Part shown: piece by piece, positions 31,691-40,948 of the stretch
Layout of the letters: each line of letters starts with the position of its first letter
How positions within the stretch are numbered: position 1 is the first letter of the stretch
Assembly (NCBI GenBank): GCA_013298595.1
Contig: JAAFIG010000010.1
Span: forward strand, 1-64,000
Direction of reading: 5' to 3'
Length of the DNA: 64,000 nt
Source of the DNA: Deinococcales bacterium
Lineage (GTDB): Bacteria; Deinococcota; Deinococci; Deinococcales; JAAFIG01
Translations under genes and position numbers: made by a program
The notes under the pieces: generated by a model
What the model saw: the letters and a program-made list of their open reading frames with translations, nothing else
The model's database searches: none
What the model was told of the DNA's origin: nothing

Positions 31691-34600
31691 TTATTTGCTC
31701 TTTTTGATATCACGTTCGTTTTTTCGGCGTTCCTGCCGGCTGAGCTTCTGTACTTTGGTTTGGCTCGAGCGAATAAATGGGTTTGAACCACTGCTATAGC
31801 CTTGTTGTGGGGCATCTTCGCCTTCTTCGGTTTCTGCTTGGGCTTGTTGCATCTGTTGTATTTGTTGTGGTTCAAAGTTAACTTGTGCTCGGAAGATAAA
31901 TTTGGTGACTTCGGCTTTGATACTTTCGGTCATTTCCGAAAATAATTTTGTACCTTCAAATTTGTATTCGACAAATGGGTCTTTTTGTCCGTATTGACGG
32001 TTGAAAATACCACTGCGTAAAACATCCATGCTATGCAAGTGTTCTTTCCAGAATTGATCCACAATTTGTAGTACCACAAAACGCTCGAGTCCTCGTAGAA
32101 TTTGTGGGCTAAGTTGTTGTTCTCGAGCTTCGTAAGCGGAAGCAGCAACATCTAAGAGTTGGTCTGTGACAACATCACGTTTTTGGCTGCGAAGGTTTTC
32201 AAATTCAAATTGTTCAAAAGCTGGGCAGTGATCTACGAGGGTGGCGCGTAGTCCTTCAAGATCCCAACTATCGCTGTCATTACCAAGGTATAGGGCTGTT
32301 TGGGTATTAATGAAATCTACGATCATACCTTCAGTGAGTTCGTTGACTCCTTCGTCTTTGCCAAGGAGCACCTCGCGGCGTTGGGCGTATACCACTTCGC
32401 GTTGTTTGCTCATCACATCGTCGAAGGCAAGCAGTTGTTTGCGGGTGGCAAAGTTACGATCTTCAACACGTTTTTGTGCAGTTTCGATGCTGCGTGTGAC
32501 CATACCAGCTTCGATAGGTTGGGTATCGTCCATACCGAGTCTATCGAGCATTTTAATCACTGTTTCGTTGGCAAATAAACGCATTAAATCGTCTTCAAAC
32601 GATAAATAAAACTTGCTCGAGCCTGGGTCACCTTGTCGTCCTGCGCGTCCTCGAAGTTGATTATCGATACGGCGAGCTTCGTGGCGTTCTGTACCAATAA
32701 TATGTAAGCCACCAGCAGCTTTGACTTTAACAAAATCGGCACGGAATTCATCTCGAGTTTTGATGATGGTTTGAATGTCATCATCATTAATTGTTGGTTT
32801 ATCAGTGACGTGTTTTTTAGCATTTTCAGTGTCGTCGCGTAAGCACGCAGCCACAAATAATTCGATACCATCGTCGTAACGGCTGAATCCTTTTTTCTCG
32901 AGGTGGGCATACGCTGCAAATTCGGCATTACCACCGAGTTGAATATCTGTGCCACGTCCTGCCATATTGGTCGAAATAGTAATGGTGCCACTGCGTCCTG
33001 CTTGGGCAACAATGTCTGCTTCTCGAGCGTGTTGTTTGGCGTTTAACACATTGTGTTTAATGCCTTTACGCAGGTATGCCAGTACGCCAACTTCGCGCTC
33101 AAGTTGATCGAAGTGCATTTGTGCATTTTTAGGCAGCTTCTCGCGGATGCCAACCAGTTTTTCTGGTGTTAAAGCACCTGGGTTTGCCAGTAATTTCTGA
33201 ATTTCTTCGATTAAAGCAGCGGGTGCTTTTGCTAGTTGTGCTTGTAATGCGCCTGCGCTGCGCTCGAGGAATTGTACGTAACGGTTTGGTTCGGCAAGTA
33301 GTTTGCTGATAAATTCAGATTTTTCGATACTGACCGTTCCAACCAGTACGGGTTGCCCGAGTTTGTGTTTTTCGATGATTTCTTCGATAACAGCTTTGAA
33401 TTTTCCAAGCTCGGTGCGGTAGACAACGTCTTGGGCATCTTTACGAATCATTGGTAAGTTAGTCGGAATCACCAGTACATCGGCGTTATAGAGTTCGATA
33501 AATTCTTTTTCTTCGGTTTTGGCGGTGCCTGTCATACCACCGATTTTGTTGTATAGCTTGAAGAAATTCTGGTACGTAATGGTGGCTAAGGTTTGGTTTT
33601 CACCTGCAATTTTGACATTTTCTTTGGCTTCAATGGCTTGGTGTAAACCTTCACCGTAACGTCGTCCAGGCATTAAACGCCCTGTAAATTCGTCTACAAT
33701 CACCACTTCATTTTCTTCGGAAACAATATAATCAACATCTTTTTTGTAATGAGCTTCGGCACGAATGGCTTGGATGAGCATATGCCCAAGTTCCATATTT
33801 TCGGTGGTGAATAAATCAGTCACCGAAAGTAATTTCTCGGCTTTGTTGATACCAACTTCGGTGAGGTGGACACCTTTGCCTTTTTCATCAATGGTGTAAT
33901 CGCCTGTTGGTTCGGTACGGGTTTTATCACCTGGAACAACTGGTTCGCCCTTCTCGAGCATACCTGCGATTTTGGTCATCAGGTAATAATTGGTAGTACT
34001 TTTTTCGGAAGCCCCTGAAATAATTAAAGGTGTTCGGGCTTCGTCAATCAGAATGCTATCCACTTCATCTATGATGCAAAAGTTAAGAGGGGTTTCGGCA
34101 CGTAATACCAAATTTTCTGGAGCTGGTGCCATGTTGTCACGTAGGTAATCAAAACCAAGTTCGGAGTTTGTCACATAAGTGATATCACAAGCGTAAGCTT
34201 CTTTACGTTCGTGTGGCTGCATTTGGCTTTGAATTAAACCAACACTTAGACCTAGGGTTTTAAAAATAATTCCCATTTGTTCCGCGCCAACTTTAACCAA
34301 GTAATCGTTCGCGGTTACCAAATGGGCACCTTTACCCGAAATTGCATTTAAGGCGAGTGCCAGCGTTGCTGCTAGGGTTTTACCTTCGCCTGTTTTCATT
34401 TCAGAAATACGCCCAGCATGAAGCGCACTGCCACCAATGATTTGTACATCGTAATGGCGTTTACCAAGGGTTCGTTTACTGGCTTCCCGAATCAGTGCAA
34501 AGGCTTCGGGCATCAGTTTATCAAGGCTTTCGCCATCTTTATGACGCAATTTGAGTTTGCCAAATTCTTCTGCCAAGTGTTCTGTTGCAAGTTTTGCCAT

Positions 34601-34699
34601 TTCAGGTTCTAGGGCATTGACTTTGCCAACCACGTCTTTTTGTAGCTTCGCCACGTCTTTGGCGTTGTTGTCGAATAGTTTATTGATAATTCCTAACAT
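31691..34699 (-). CDS. secA: Protein translocase subunit SecA
   Basis: 1002 aa. The helicase-type ATPase motifs are present: Walker A MKTGEGKTLAATLA, DEVDSILIDEART (DEAD box), TNMAGRGTDI and ERHEARRIDNQLRGRAGRQGDPG. The protein is longer than E. coli SecA, with an inserted region near residues 500-560, and its C-terminus is Gln/Ser-rich and basic, lacking the CxCx8C(H/C) zinc tail found in many SecAs. It drives export through SecYEG. TTGGAG lies before the ATG. It stands alone, followed by a strong terminator. Confidence 0.97.
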   Translation of the reverse strand: MLGIINKLFDNNAKDVAKLQKDVVGKVNALEPEMAKLATEHLAEEFGKLKLRHKDGESLDKLMPEAFALIREASKRTLGKRHYDVQIIGGSALHAGRISEMKTGEGKTLAATLALALNAISGKGAHLVTANDYLVKVGAEQMGIIFKTLGLSVGLIQSQMQPHERKEAYACDITYVTNSELGFDYLRDNMAPAPENLVLRAETPLNFCIIDEVDSILIDEARTPLIISGASEKSTTNYYLMTKIAGMLEKGEPVVPGDKTRTEPTGDYTIDEKGKGVHLTEVGINKAEKLLSVTDLFTTENMELGHMLIQAIRAEAHYKKDVDYIVSEENEVVIVDEFTGRLMPGRRYGEGLHQAIEAKENVKIAGENQTLATITYQNFFKLYNKIGGMTGTAKTEEKEFIELYNADVLVIPTNLPMIRKDAQDVVYRTELGKFKAVIEEIIEKHKLGQPVLVGTVSIEKSEFISKLLAEPNRYVQFLERSAGALQAQLAKAPAALIEEIQKLLANPGALTPEKLVGIREKLPKNAQMHFDQLEREVGVLAYLRKGIKHNVLNAKQHAREADIVAQAGRSGTITISTNMAGRGTDIQLGGNAEFAAYAHLEKKGFSRYDDGIELFVAACLRDDTENAKKHVTDKPTINDDDIQTIIKTRDEFRADFVKVKAAGGLHIIGTERHEARRIDNQLRGRAGRQGDPGSSKFYLSFEDDLMRLFANETVIKMLDRLGMDDTQPIEAGMVTRSIETAQKRVEDRNFATRKQLLAFDDVMSKQREVVYAQRREVLLGKDEGVNELTEGMIVDFINTQTALYLGNDSDSWDLEGLRATLVDHCPAFEQFEFENLRSQKRDVVTDQLLDVAASAYEAREQQLSPQILRGLERFVVLQIVDQFWKEHLHSMDVLRSGIFNRQYGQKDPFVEYKFEGTKLFSEMTESIKAEVTKFIFRAQVNFEPQQIQQMQQAQAETEEGEDAPQQGYSSGSNPFIRSSQTKVQKLSRQERRKNERDIKKSK

Positions 34700-34926
34700 G
34701 AGTACACTCCAATATGCCGCTTAGCGGCAAGCCGCAAAAGTATAGCACCCTCGAGTCATATCATCAGGTATCTGGCGTACATCTGCATGATGATCTCGAG
34801 AGGATGCAATGCTTTAGTGTTTAATAGTAGCTAATAAAGAAAGCAGTAAGATTATCCATCCTCGAGGGCTGGGTGTGGCGTTACACCGAAACGTTGTACT
34901 TGAAGGCACTATTTGGCAATGTGATT

Positions 34927-34948
34927 TATAATACAGACAGGTCTGTCT
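34927..34948 (+). promoter_or_regulatory. -10 element and TetR-type palindromic operator
   Basis: TATAAT at 34927-34932 is followed at once by ACAGAC-AG-GTCTGT (34933-34946), also readable as AGACAG-GT-CTGTCT (35-48). The CAGACNNGTCTG layout is typical of TetR-family operators, which would block this promoter. No TetR gene lies nearby. The gap from secA to the next gene (34700-35018) otherwise holds three CTCGAG copies and a TGCCGC/GCGGCA repeat at the secA end, with no further gene. Confidence 0.6.
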
Positions 34949-35018
34949 ATTAGAGTTTATGCTTTGTTTCGTTCAAAGCCTTGAGATTATCTCGAGACAA
35001 AAAAGGAAGCGTGAAACA

Positions 35019-35636
35019 ATGAAAATCGGCATTATCGGAGCAGGTAATGTAGCCAAAGCGTTAGCTAAGGGGCTAATCCAAACAGGACACGAAGTACAAA
35101 TTGGTGCTCGAGACACATCAAAACTTATGAGTTGGACAATAGCACCCAGCGTTACCTTAAAAGAAGCTGCTCAGTTTGGTCAAATCTTAATTTTAGCGCC
35201 CAATTTTGCTGGTGTTGAAGATGCTATTCAATCAGCAGACCCAACACTTTTTGTGGATAAAGTCATTATTGATGTCACCAATCCTATTGCTATAGAAAAT
35301 GGCAAATTTACATTGACAATAGGCACCAATGATTCGGCTGGGGAATACATTCAACGTTTGCTTCCAAACAGTCATGTTGTCAAAGCTTTCAACACAGTAG
35401 GCGCAGCTTTAATGACCCAACCCGAAATTGTTGGTGGTGCAGATATGTTTATTGCAGGCAATTCCGAAATTGCCAAAAATACAGTAACCACTATTCTTCA
35501 ATCATTCGGCTGGAGAGTGCGTGACCTTGGCGGTATAGAAAATTCTCGTTGGCTTGAAGCACTGGTTATGGTTGGGATTGCTTACGGAATGAAACACCAA
35601 GTTCAGCACAATGCTTTTCAATTAAAAACAGCTTAA
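35019..35636 (+). CDS. F420-dependent NADP reductase-like (NAD(P)-binding) protein, 205 aa
   Basis: The start is the ATG at 35019 with AAGGAAG upstream. The Rossmann nucleotide-binding motif MKIGIIGAGNVAKALAKGL opens the protein, followed by GHEVQIGARDTSKL and the family segment DVTNPIAIENG and HVVKAFNTVGAALM. This resembles the NADPH:F420 oxidoreductase family, whose members without F420 act as simple NAD(P) reductases. It is first in an operon of four genes behind a TetR-type operator. The first 26 bases of coding sequence are identical to those of the homologue at 35997. Confidence 0.85.
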   Translation: MKIGIIGAGNVAKALAKGLIQTGHEVQIGARDTSKLMSWTIAPSVTLKEAAQFGQILILAPNFAGVEDAIQSADPTLFVDKVIIDVTNPIAIENGKFTLTIGTNDSAGEYIQRLLPNSHVVKAFNTVGAALMTQPEIVGGADMFIAGNSEIAKNTVTTILQSFGWRVRDLGGIENSRWLEALVMVGIAYGMKHQVQHNAFQLKTA

Positions 35637-35645
35637 AGGAGTAAA

Positions 35646-35993
35646 ATGGTAAGCACTTTAGAAACACTACTCAAAACATGGAATACCAACGACCCAAACG
35701 AACGAAAACATTTACTCGAGCAATGCACCACATCAAATGTTCGTTACATTGACCCGCATCTTACCCAAAATATCCAAGATCAAACTGCAATGCTTGAGTT
35801 CCTAACCCTTTTTCGCTCACGCGTACCACACTTACTCGAGATCAAAGGCATACCTGATTTGCACCATCACGTTTTCCGATTCGAGTGGTTATTACGTCAC
35901 CCAGAAAACCAAAGCATTCTTTCAACAGGCGAATTCATTGGTGAATTCACAGGAAATAAAATTTCAAATATCATCGGATTCTTAAAGGAGTAA
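35646..35993 (+). CDS. SnoaL/NTF2-like protein, 115 aa
   Basis: It starts 9 bases after the preceding gene, with AAGGAG. The N-terminal pattern (LETLLKTWNTNDPNERKHLLEQC, RYIDPHLTQNIQ) and the central DLHHHVFRFEWLL fit the NTF2-like/SnoaL fold, a cone-shaped pocket used by small isomerases, hydrolases and unknown proteins. It is sandwiched between two F420-reductase-like genes in one operon. Confidence 0.75.
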   Translation: MVSTLETLLKTWNTNDPNERKHLLEQCTTSNVRYIDPHLTQNIQDQTAMLEFLTLFRSRVPHLLEIKGIPDLHHHVFRFEWLLRHPENQSILSTGEFIGEFTGNKISNIIGFLKE

Positions 35994-35996
35994 ATC

Positions 35997-36638
35997 ATGA
36001 AAATCGGCATTATCGGAGCAGGCGGAGTCGGGCAACAATTAGCGACAGACCTTGTCAAACTTGGACACGAAGCTGTTATCGGCACAAGAGACAGCAGCAA
36101 ACTGGCAGAATACAAAACAAAGAACCCCACTGTTGTCATTGGTTCTTTTGCCGATGCTGCCAAACAACCCGACCTGATTATGCTCGCCACCAACTGGGGC
36201 GGTACCCAAAACGCCCTCGAGTTAGCAGGCATCGAAAACCTCGCAGGCAAAGTGGTGGTAGACATCACCAACCCCTTGGATTTTTCAACTGGCAAACCAG
36301 CCCTTGCCCTTGGTTTTACTACCTCGGCAGGTGAACTCATACAAAGTTGGCTACCTAATGCACACGTAGTCAAAGCCCTGAATATCATCACTGCCAATGC
36401 CATGCTGACCCCAAAAACCTATATTGGTGGCGAACCAGACATGTTCATTGCAGGCAACGATACTACTGCTAAAAAAACCGTCTCGAGTTTTCTCGAGGGT
36501 GTGGGTTGGGGCATTGTAGACCTTGGCGATATTACGCAAAGCCGATTGCTCGAGCCACTTGCCATGATCTGGATTACTGTTGGTTTCCAAAGCAATTGGA
36601 CAAAAGTCAATCACGGCTTTAAGTTGCTGAACAAATAA
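35997..36638 (+). CDS. F420-dependent NADP reductase-like protein, second copy, 213 aa
   Basis: Begins MKIGIIGAGGVGQQLATDLVKLGHEAVIGTRDSSKL and continues with the same blocks as the first copy (VVVDITNPLDFSTGKP, HVVKALNIITANAM), so the two are paralogues in one operon. AAAGGAG overlaps the upstream stop. The pair flanks a SnoaL-like gene. Likely oxidoreductases for the same or related compounds, controlled by a TetR-type operator. Confidence 0.85.
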   Translation: MKIGIIGAGGVGQQLATDLVKLGHEAVIGTRDSSKLAEYKTKNPTVVIGSFADAAKQPDLIMLATNWGGTQNALELAGIENLAGKVVVDITNPLDFSTGKPALALGFTTSAGELIQSWLPNAHVVKALNIITANAMLTPKTYIGGEPDMFIAGNDTTAKKTVSSFLEGVGWGIVDLGDITQSRLLEPLAMIWITVGFQSNWTKVNHGFKLLNK

Positions 36639-36657
36639 ATAACCTCGAGGTGGCTTG

Positions 36658-37044
36658 ATGAAACTCAAATACATTTACCAAGGCACCACGCAATACAGCG
36701 CCGATCTCGAGTTCTACCAAAACCAAATGGGAGCCACCAAAATCTGGGAATTTCAGGCTTTTGGTGCTCACGTCGCCGCACTGCAAATCGGTACAGAACC
36801 CCTGATTTTACTCAACGATCACAGCCACGAAACTCGGTATATTTACGTTGTAGATAGCATAACTAAAAGTCTCGAGGAACTCAAAACTCGAGGCTTAACC
36901 ATTACAGGCACCACTGAAATACCAACAGGCACTTGCCATTTATTCTCGAGTCCCAGTGGGCAGCCTTTTGGATTACTCGAGGAAACCCGTCCTGACGCGA
37001 TGACTGTTGCGTACAATCAAAATAATCCTCGAGCTAAGTTATAA
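36658..37044 (+). CDS. Glyoxalase/VOC-fold protein, 128 aa
   Basis: Vicinal oxygen chelate fold signature: MKLKYIYQGTTQYSADLEFYQNQMGATKIW, HVAALQIGTEPLILLND, RYIYVVDSITKSLEELK and HLFSSPSGQPFGLLEE. Such proteins include glyoxalases, dioxygenases and resistance proteins. GAGGTGG precedes the ATG. It is last in the operon that starts at 35019. Confidence 0.8.
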   Translation: MKLKYIYQGTTQYSADLEFYQNQMGATKIWEFQAFGAHVAALQIGTEPLILLNDHSHETRYIYVVDSITKSLEELKTRGLTITGTTEIPTGTCHLFSSPSGQPFGLLEETRPDAMTVAYNQNNPRAKL

Positions 37045-37098
37045 ACCCATGCCAGGTTTTTCATACTCGAGTTGGTGCAATTTGCGATATAACTTTGT

Positions 37099-39012
37099 AT
37101 GTTGCGTCAATTCTGGTTTTTACTGCTGGGTATAGCATTAGCCGCTTGTGTTAGCCCAGCTAAACCCGTGCCAGTGCCTTCAGGCTCGAGCGATATCCCA
37201 GCCGCAATCAGCAATCCAGATACGGTTTTAACCACAGATTTACTTGTTTTTCCAAATGGTTTTATGCAAAGCATTAAGGAATATGGTGCCAAAGGCGATG
37301 GTGTTACCGACGATACAGCCGCGATTCAACGTGCCTTGGATGATGGTCGGCGTAACCCTGATGGCAGTCCAATTTACGAACCACCAGATGCCCTGAATGG
37401 TCGCAGCAAAGCCTTGTATTTTCCCAAAGGTAAGTATGTGGTGTCTGACACCCTCGATTGGTACGGTTGTTGCGTGACTTTTCAAGGACAAGGACCAAAC
37501 CAAACAATTATTCAACTGAAAAGCTCGAGCTTAGGTTTTAACGACCCACAAAACCCAAAACCAGTGATTCGTGCCCAACCAGGTAACATGAGTTTTCGGC
37601 AGAATTTCTACGATCTTGGCATTCATGTGGCAGCCAATAACGCTGGTGCTGTCGGACTCGAGTATGTTGCCAATAATCATGGTGCGGTACGAAATGTCCG
37701 TATTCTGTCCGAAGATGGCAAAGGTGCTATTGGGCTAGGACAAACCCAAGCGTGGTCGGGTCCATGCATGATAAAAAATCTCGAGGTGATTGGTTTTGAT
37801 TATGGTATTCGAGTGCAGTACATCGAGTACAGCCAAACTTACGAGAATATTGTTTTACGCAACCAAAACATTGCTGGGATTCGCAACGACGGGGCAGTTC
37901 TTGCCATACGAGGCTTATACAGCCAAAACAGTGTGCCCGTCTTTGCTAATAATGGCTATGGGCATGGCTTGATTGCATTGCTTGATGGTCAATTTGTTGG
38001 TAGTAACTCGAGTGTCAGTGCGATTCAAACCCGTAGCAGTGGCAACAACCCAGCTTATATGTACTTACGCAACGTTAGTGCCACTGGGTATCAATCGTTG
38101 CTCGAGGATAACGGCGTGGTGATGGCTGGCTCGAGTGTGACTGAGTGGTTTTCGCATCCCCAACAAACACTGGGGTTTACGGCGAATCCCAAAGCTGAAA
38201 TGCTTAAACTTCCCAGCAAAAATACTCCTGTTTTCCATGATACCAACCTAGATAATTGGGGCGCAGTGAATTGTTATGGCTACGGTGCTTGCCAAGTGGC
38301 TTCGGTGTTACAAGACCTCTTAAATTCTGGTAAAACCACCATTTACTTTCCATTTGGTAATCGGCTTGTTTATAACGAACTCACCGTTACCGTACCAAGC
38401 TCAGTACGTCGAATCATTGGTTTTGGCAGTGCCATCAATACCGATAGTAACGGCATCAACGGTGGTGGCATTCGGTTTGTGGTCGAAGGCAACTCGAGTC
38501 AACCACTGTTAATCGAAGAATTTGGGTATGGCATTAAAGTCGAACATCGCGGCTCGAGAACTGTGGCAATTAAAAATAGTTTTGTCTACGAATACACACC
38601 AAAAGCAGGGGCTGGCGATTTAATTCTCGAGGATGTCGAATTACATGGTTTTCGGGTGATTACAGGGCAGCATGTTTGGGCAAAACAACTGAATAATGAA
38701 AATCGGCGTGGCACCAAAGTCATCAATGACGGTGCAACCCTGTGGATACTTGGTTGGAAAACCGAAGGGCAACACACTGTTATAGATACCCGCAACGGCA
38801 TCAGCGAATACATTGGTGGGTTGCTCTACCCAGCCACCAACGATTTACAAGCAGGCGAGATTGCTTTTATAAACACCAACTCAAAAAGCAGTTTTTTGTA
38901 CTCCAACATTGTCTACACCACCCGCAATTACGACACACAAATTCTTCAAGATGGCAAACAAATCCAAACCAAGGATGTACCGCAACGCACTCGGTTATTT
39001 GTTAGTCCATGA
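37099..39012 (+). CDS. Lipoprotein with a pectate-lyase-like right-handed beta-helix, 637 aa
   Basis: Signal peptide with lipobox (LGIALAACVS). The opening of the mature part, SIKEYGAKGDGVTDDTAAIQRAL (shown partly), is the pectate_lyase_3 signature found in phage tail spikes and exo-polysaccharide enzymes; the following repeats (GAVGLEYVANNHGAVRNVRI, GYGIKVEHRGSRTVAIKNSF) form the helix. The active-site residues cannot be named. TATAAC lies 5 bases before the ATG and there is no ribosome site, so it is probably leaderless. Confidence 0.8.
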   Translation: MLRQFWFLLLGIALAACVSPAKPVPVPSGSSDIPAAISNPDTVLTTDLLVFPNGFMQSIKEYGAKGDGVTDDTAAIQRALDDGRRNPDGSPIYEPPDALNGRSKALYFPKGKYVVSDTLDWYGCCVTFQGQGPNQTIIQLKSSSLGFNDPQNPKPVIRAQPGNMSFRQNFYDLGIHVAANNAGAVGLEYVANNHGAVRNVRILSEDGKGAIGLGQTQAWSGPCMIKNLEVIGFDYGIRVQYIEYSQTYENIVLRNQNIAGIRNDGAVLAIRGLYSQNSVPVFANNGYGHGLIALLDGQFVGSNSSVSAIQTRSSGNNPAYMYLRNVSATGYQSLLEDNGVVMAGSSVTEWFSHPQQTLGFTANPKAEMLKLPSKNTPVFHDTNLDNWGAVNCYGYGACQVASVLQDLLNSGKTTIYFPFGNRLVYNELTVTVPSSVRRIIGFGSAINTDSNGINGGGIRFVVEGNSSQPLLIEEFGYGIKVEHRGSRTVAIKNSFVYEYTPKAGAGDLILEDVELHGFRVITGQHVWAKQLNNENRRGTKVINDGATLWILGWKTEGQHTVIDTRNGISEYIGGLLYPATNDLQAGEIAFINTNSKSSFLYSNIVYTTRNYDTQILQDGKQIQTKDVPQRTRLFVSP

Positions 39013-39025
39013 GTAACATAAGGTC

Positions 39026-39502
39026 ATGCGTTTCTTAGCCATTTCGGGCAGCTTGCGAGCACACTCTAAAAACACGGCTGTGCTCGAGGAAATCATTGCA
39101 CTTGCACCAATGCAAATAGATTTATACACAGGTTTAGCAACACTACCGCATTTCAATCCTGACCTCGAGCGAGAAGGTACTGGCAGTGCAGTGGAAAATT
39201 GGCAACAGCAATTGCGAACTGCCGATGCCATTCTGATTTGTAGCCCCGAGTATGCGCATGGTGTGCCTGGCAGCCTCAAAAATGCTTTGGATTGGGTTGT
39301 TGGCAGTGGCGAACTGATCGAAAAACCTGTGGGACTGATTAACATTGGTGCATCAAGCATAGCACTAGATTCATTAGCAGAAACTTTACGCGTCATGATG
39401 GCAGATGTGCAAACATTTAACATACCAATACAAGCACCGCTCGAGACAAGAAAACAGCTTCTGCTTGGCATTATTCAGGCACTAACAGAAGCTACGACAT
39501 GA
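39026..39502 (+). CDS. NADPH-dependent FMN reductase-like protein, 158 aa
   Basis: Flavodoxin-fold protein with the phosphate-binding loop AISGSLRAHSKN (residues 5-16) and the PEYAHGVPGSLKNALDWV segment that contacts flavin. Typical of the NADPH-dependent FMN reductase family (azoreductase/chromate reductase-like). AAGG lies before the ATG. Confidence 0.88.
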   Translation: MRFLAISGSLRAHSKNTAVLEEIIALAPMQIDLYTGLATLPHFNPDLEREGTGSAVENWQQQLRTADAILICSPEYAHGVPGSLKNALDWVVGSGELIEKPVGLINIGASSIALDSLAETLRVMMADVQTFNIPIQAPLETRKQLLLGIIQALTEATT

Positions 39503-39525
39503 TTTCTATTGAACTCGAGCTTCGT

Positions 39526-40794
39526 TTATTTTTTAGCTGGATCGTCATCACGCAAAGGTTTAGTCCATTCAATACCCGCATTGCTTAAATCAGCAAAAAC
39601 ATCATCTCCACGGGGTTTAGTACCCGTATTAACCCATTTGACCAAATCAGAAAAACCTTCAATCAATTCGCTTTCTGTAAATTCACAATGCTTAGGACGA
39701 CGCACCAAACGCTGCACCAACAAAGACCCATTCCCTCGAGCTTCAACTTTTTTGCGATACGAAATTTCCATATTGACAGGCACAAACGCATCCCCTGTGG
39801 TGTGATAACTCATCACAGGTACGTAAATTCTGCCACTCGGAATACCATACCAATAACGCCCCTCGAGAATTCGCGCATCTGGATTGGCTGCGACACGTTT
39901 AATATTTTTATTGAGTGTGGCAGCATCTAAACCAAGATTGGCATCTATGCGATATTCGGTATCCACATTGGTGGTGACTTGGGTATTGGTGTTGTGATTA
40001 ATCACACCTAAACCACCACCACTAAACCATGCACTATAAAAACTTACATTGGGTGCGGTTTCGACCAGCATTCCTTCGGTACGGTATGGTCGTTCACCAC
40101 CCGATAAATACTTAATCACACTATCAAATTGTTTACCCTTAGCGGTATACGCATTGGGCGTACCAAGCGCTGGCAAAAGCCCGCCAAAGTATTTTTGAAT
40201 AAAAAACGCAACTGGGTCGCCAGTGTTAGGAATTAAAGACACACCACTAATGTACTCGCCAACAGCGGCATACGATAAAAAATAATCAAATAACTCGAGA
40301 CCCGTTAAAACCCCGCAAATTGGCATTGCTCCCGAATACAACGTTGGGTAATTACCCAGACTATCGGAAACAACATTGCCACCCATTGAAGCACCAATAA
40401 TAAAAACACGTTTTGGTATTGCCACACTCGAGCGAAAAAAATCCACTAAATCCTTGGTATCATCTGCACCTTGTCTAACAGCCCAACCATTGGCACTAAA
40501 ACTCGAGCTACCCCAAGCAAAACCATTGTCAATCATCCATTTACGAATTGGTGGTAAATCGGCACGCAATTCAGCACCCATGCCCTTAAAACCATGAGCG
40601 TACATGACCAAGTCACCATTCCAATTGGTTGGCACCTCGATGCGATACGCGTACTTACCACCAAAGACCCCATCCCTCGAGCCAAACAACGCCTTGGCAT
40701 TTGGTAAAGCGTCAAACTTAGGGTCAACCACAGTCCATTGTGCTTGGGCAACTTGTAAACAAAAAACCAGAATCAAAACGAAAAATCGAATCAT
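39526..40794 (-). CDS. Secreted alpha/beta hydrolase, 422 aa
   Basis: The start is the ATG at 40794, at a signal peptide (MIRFFVLILVFCLQVAQAQ); a longer frame exists but carries a CATACT 7 bases before this ATG. The nucleophile elbow GASMGGNV (Ser about residue 150) and oxyanion region (MYAHGFKGMG) mark a serine hydrolase, and a late SYHTTGDAFVPV gives the Asp and the probable His lies near the end. The size and secreted location fit feruloyl esterase, lipase or polyester depolymerase types, not resolved here. Confidence 0.75.
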   Translation of the reverse strand: MIRFFVLILVFCLQVAQAQWTVVDPKFDALPNAKALFGSRDGVFGGKYAYRIEVPTNWNGDLVMYAHGFKGMGAELRADLPPIRKWMIDNGFAWGSSSFSANGWAVRQGADDTKDLVDFFRSSVAIPKRVFIIGASMGGNVVSDSLGNYPTLYSGAMPICGVLTGLELFDYFLSYAAVGEYISGVSLIPNTGDPVAFFIQKYFGGLLPALGTPNAYTAKGKQFDSVIKYLSGGERPYRTEGMLVETAPNVSFYSAWFSGGGLGVINHNTNTQVTTNVDTEYRIDANLGLDAATLNKNIKRVAANPDARILEGRYWYGIPSGRIYVPVMSYHTTGDAFVPVNMEISYRKKVEARGNGSLLVQRLVRRPKHCEFTESELIEGFSDLVKWVNTGTKPRGDDVFADLSNAGIEWTKPLRDDDPAKK

Positions 40795-40935
40795 GACCCC
40801 GAGTATGCCTGAAAGTTGAGGATTGTGCTGTACCTTAGCAGACGATTGCGGCAGAGGTTGAAAAACAAGGCAGGCAGGGCACATAACTATACTGCACTGA
40901 AAACAATACATTTTATTAAAAAACGCATAAAGCCC

Positions 40936-40941
40936 TATACT
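40936..40941 (+). promoter_or_regulatory. -10 element of the threonine ammonia-lyase gene, leaderless type
   Basis: TATACT 7 bases before the ATG at 40949, with no ribosome site; the -35 region is AT-rich without a strong match. Confidence 0.55.
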
Positions 40942-40948
40942 ATGCCCT

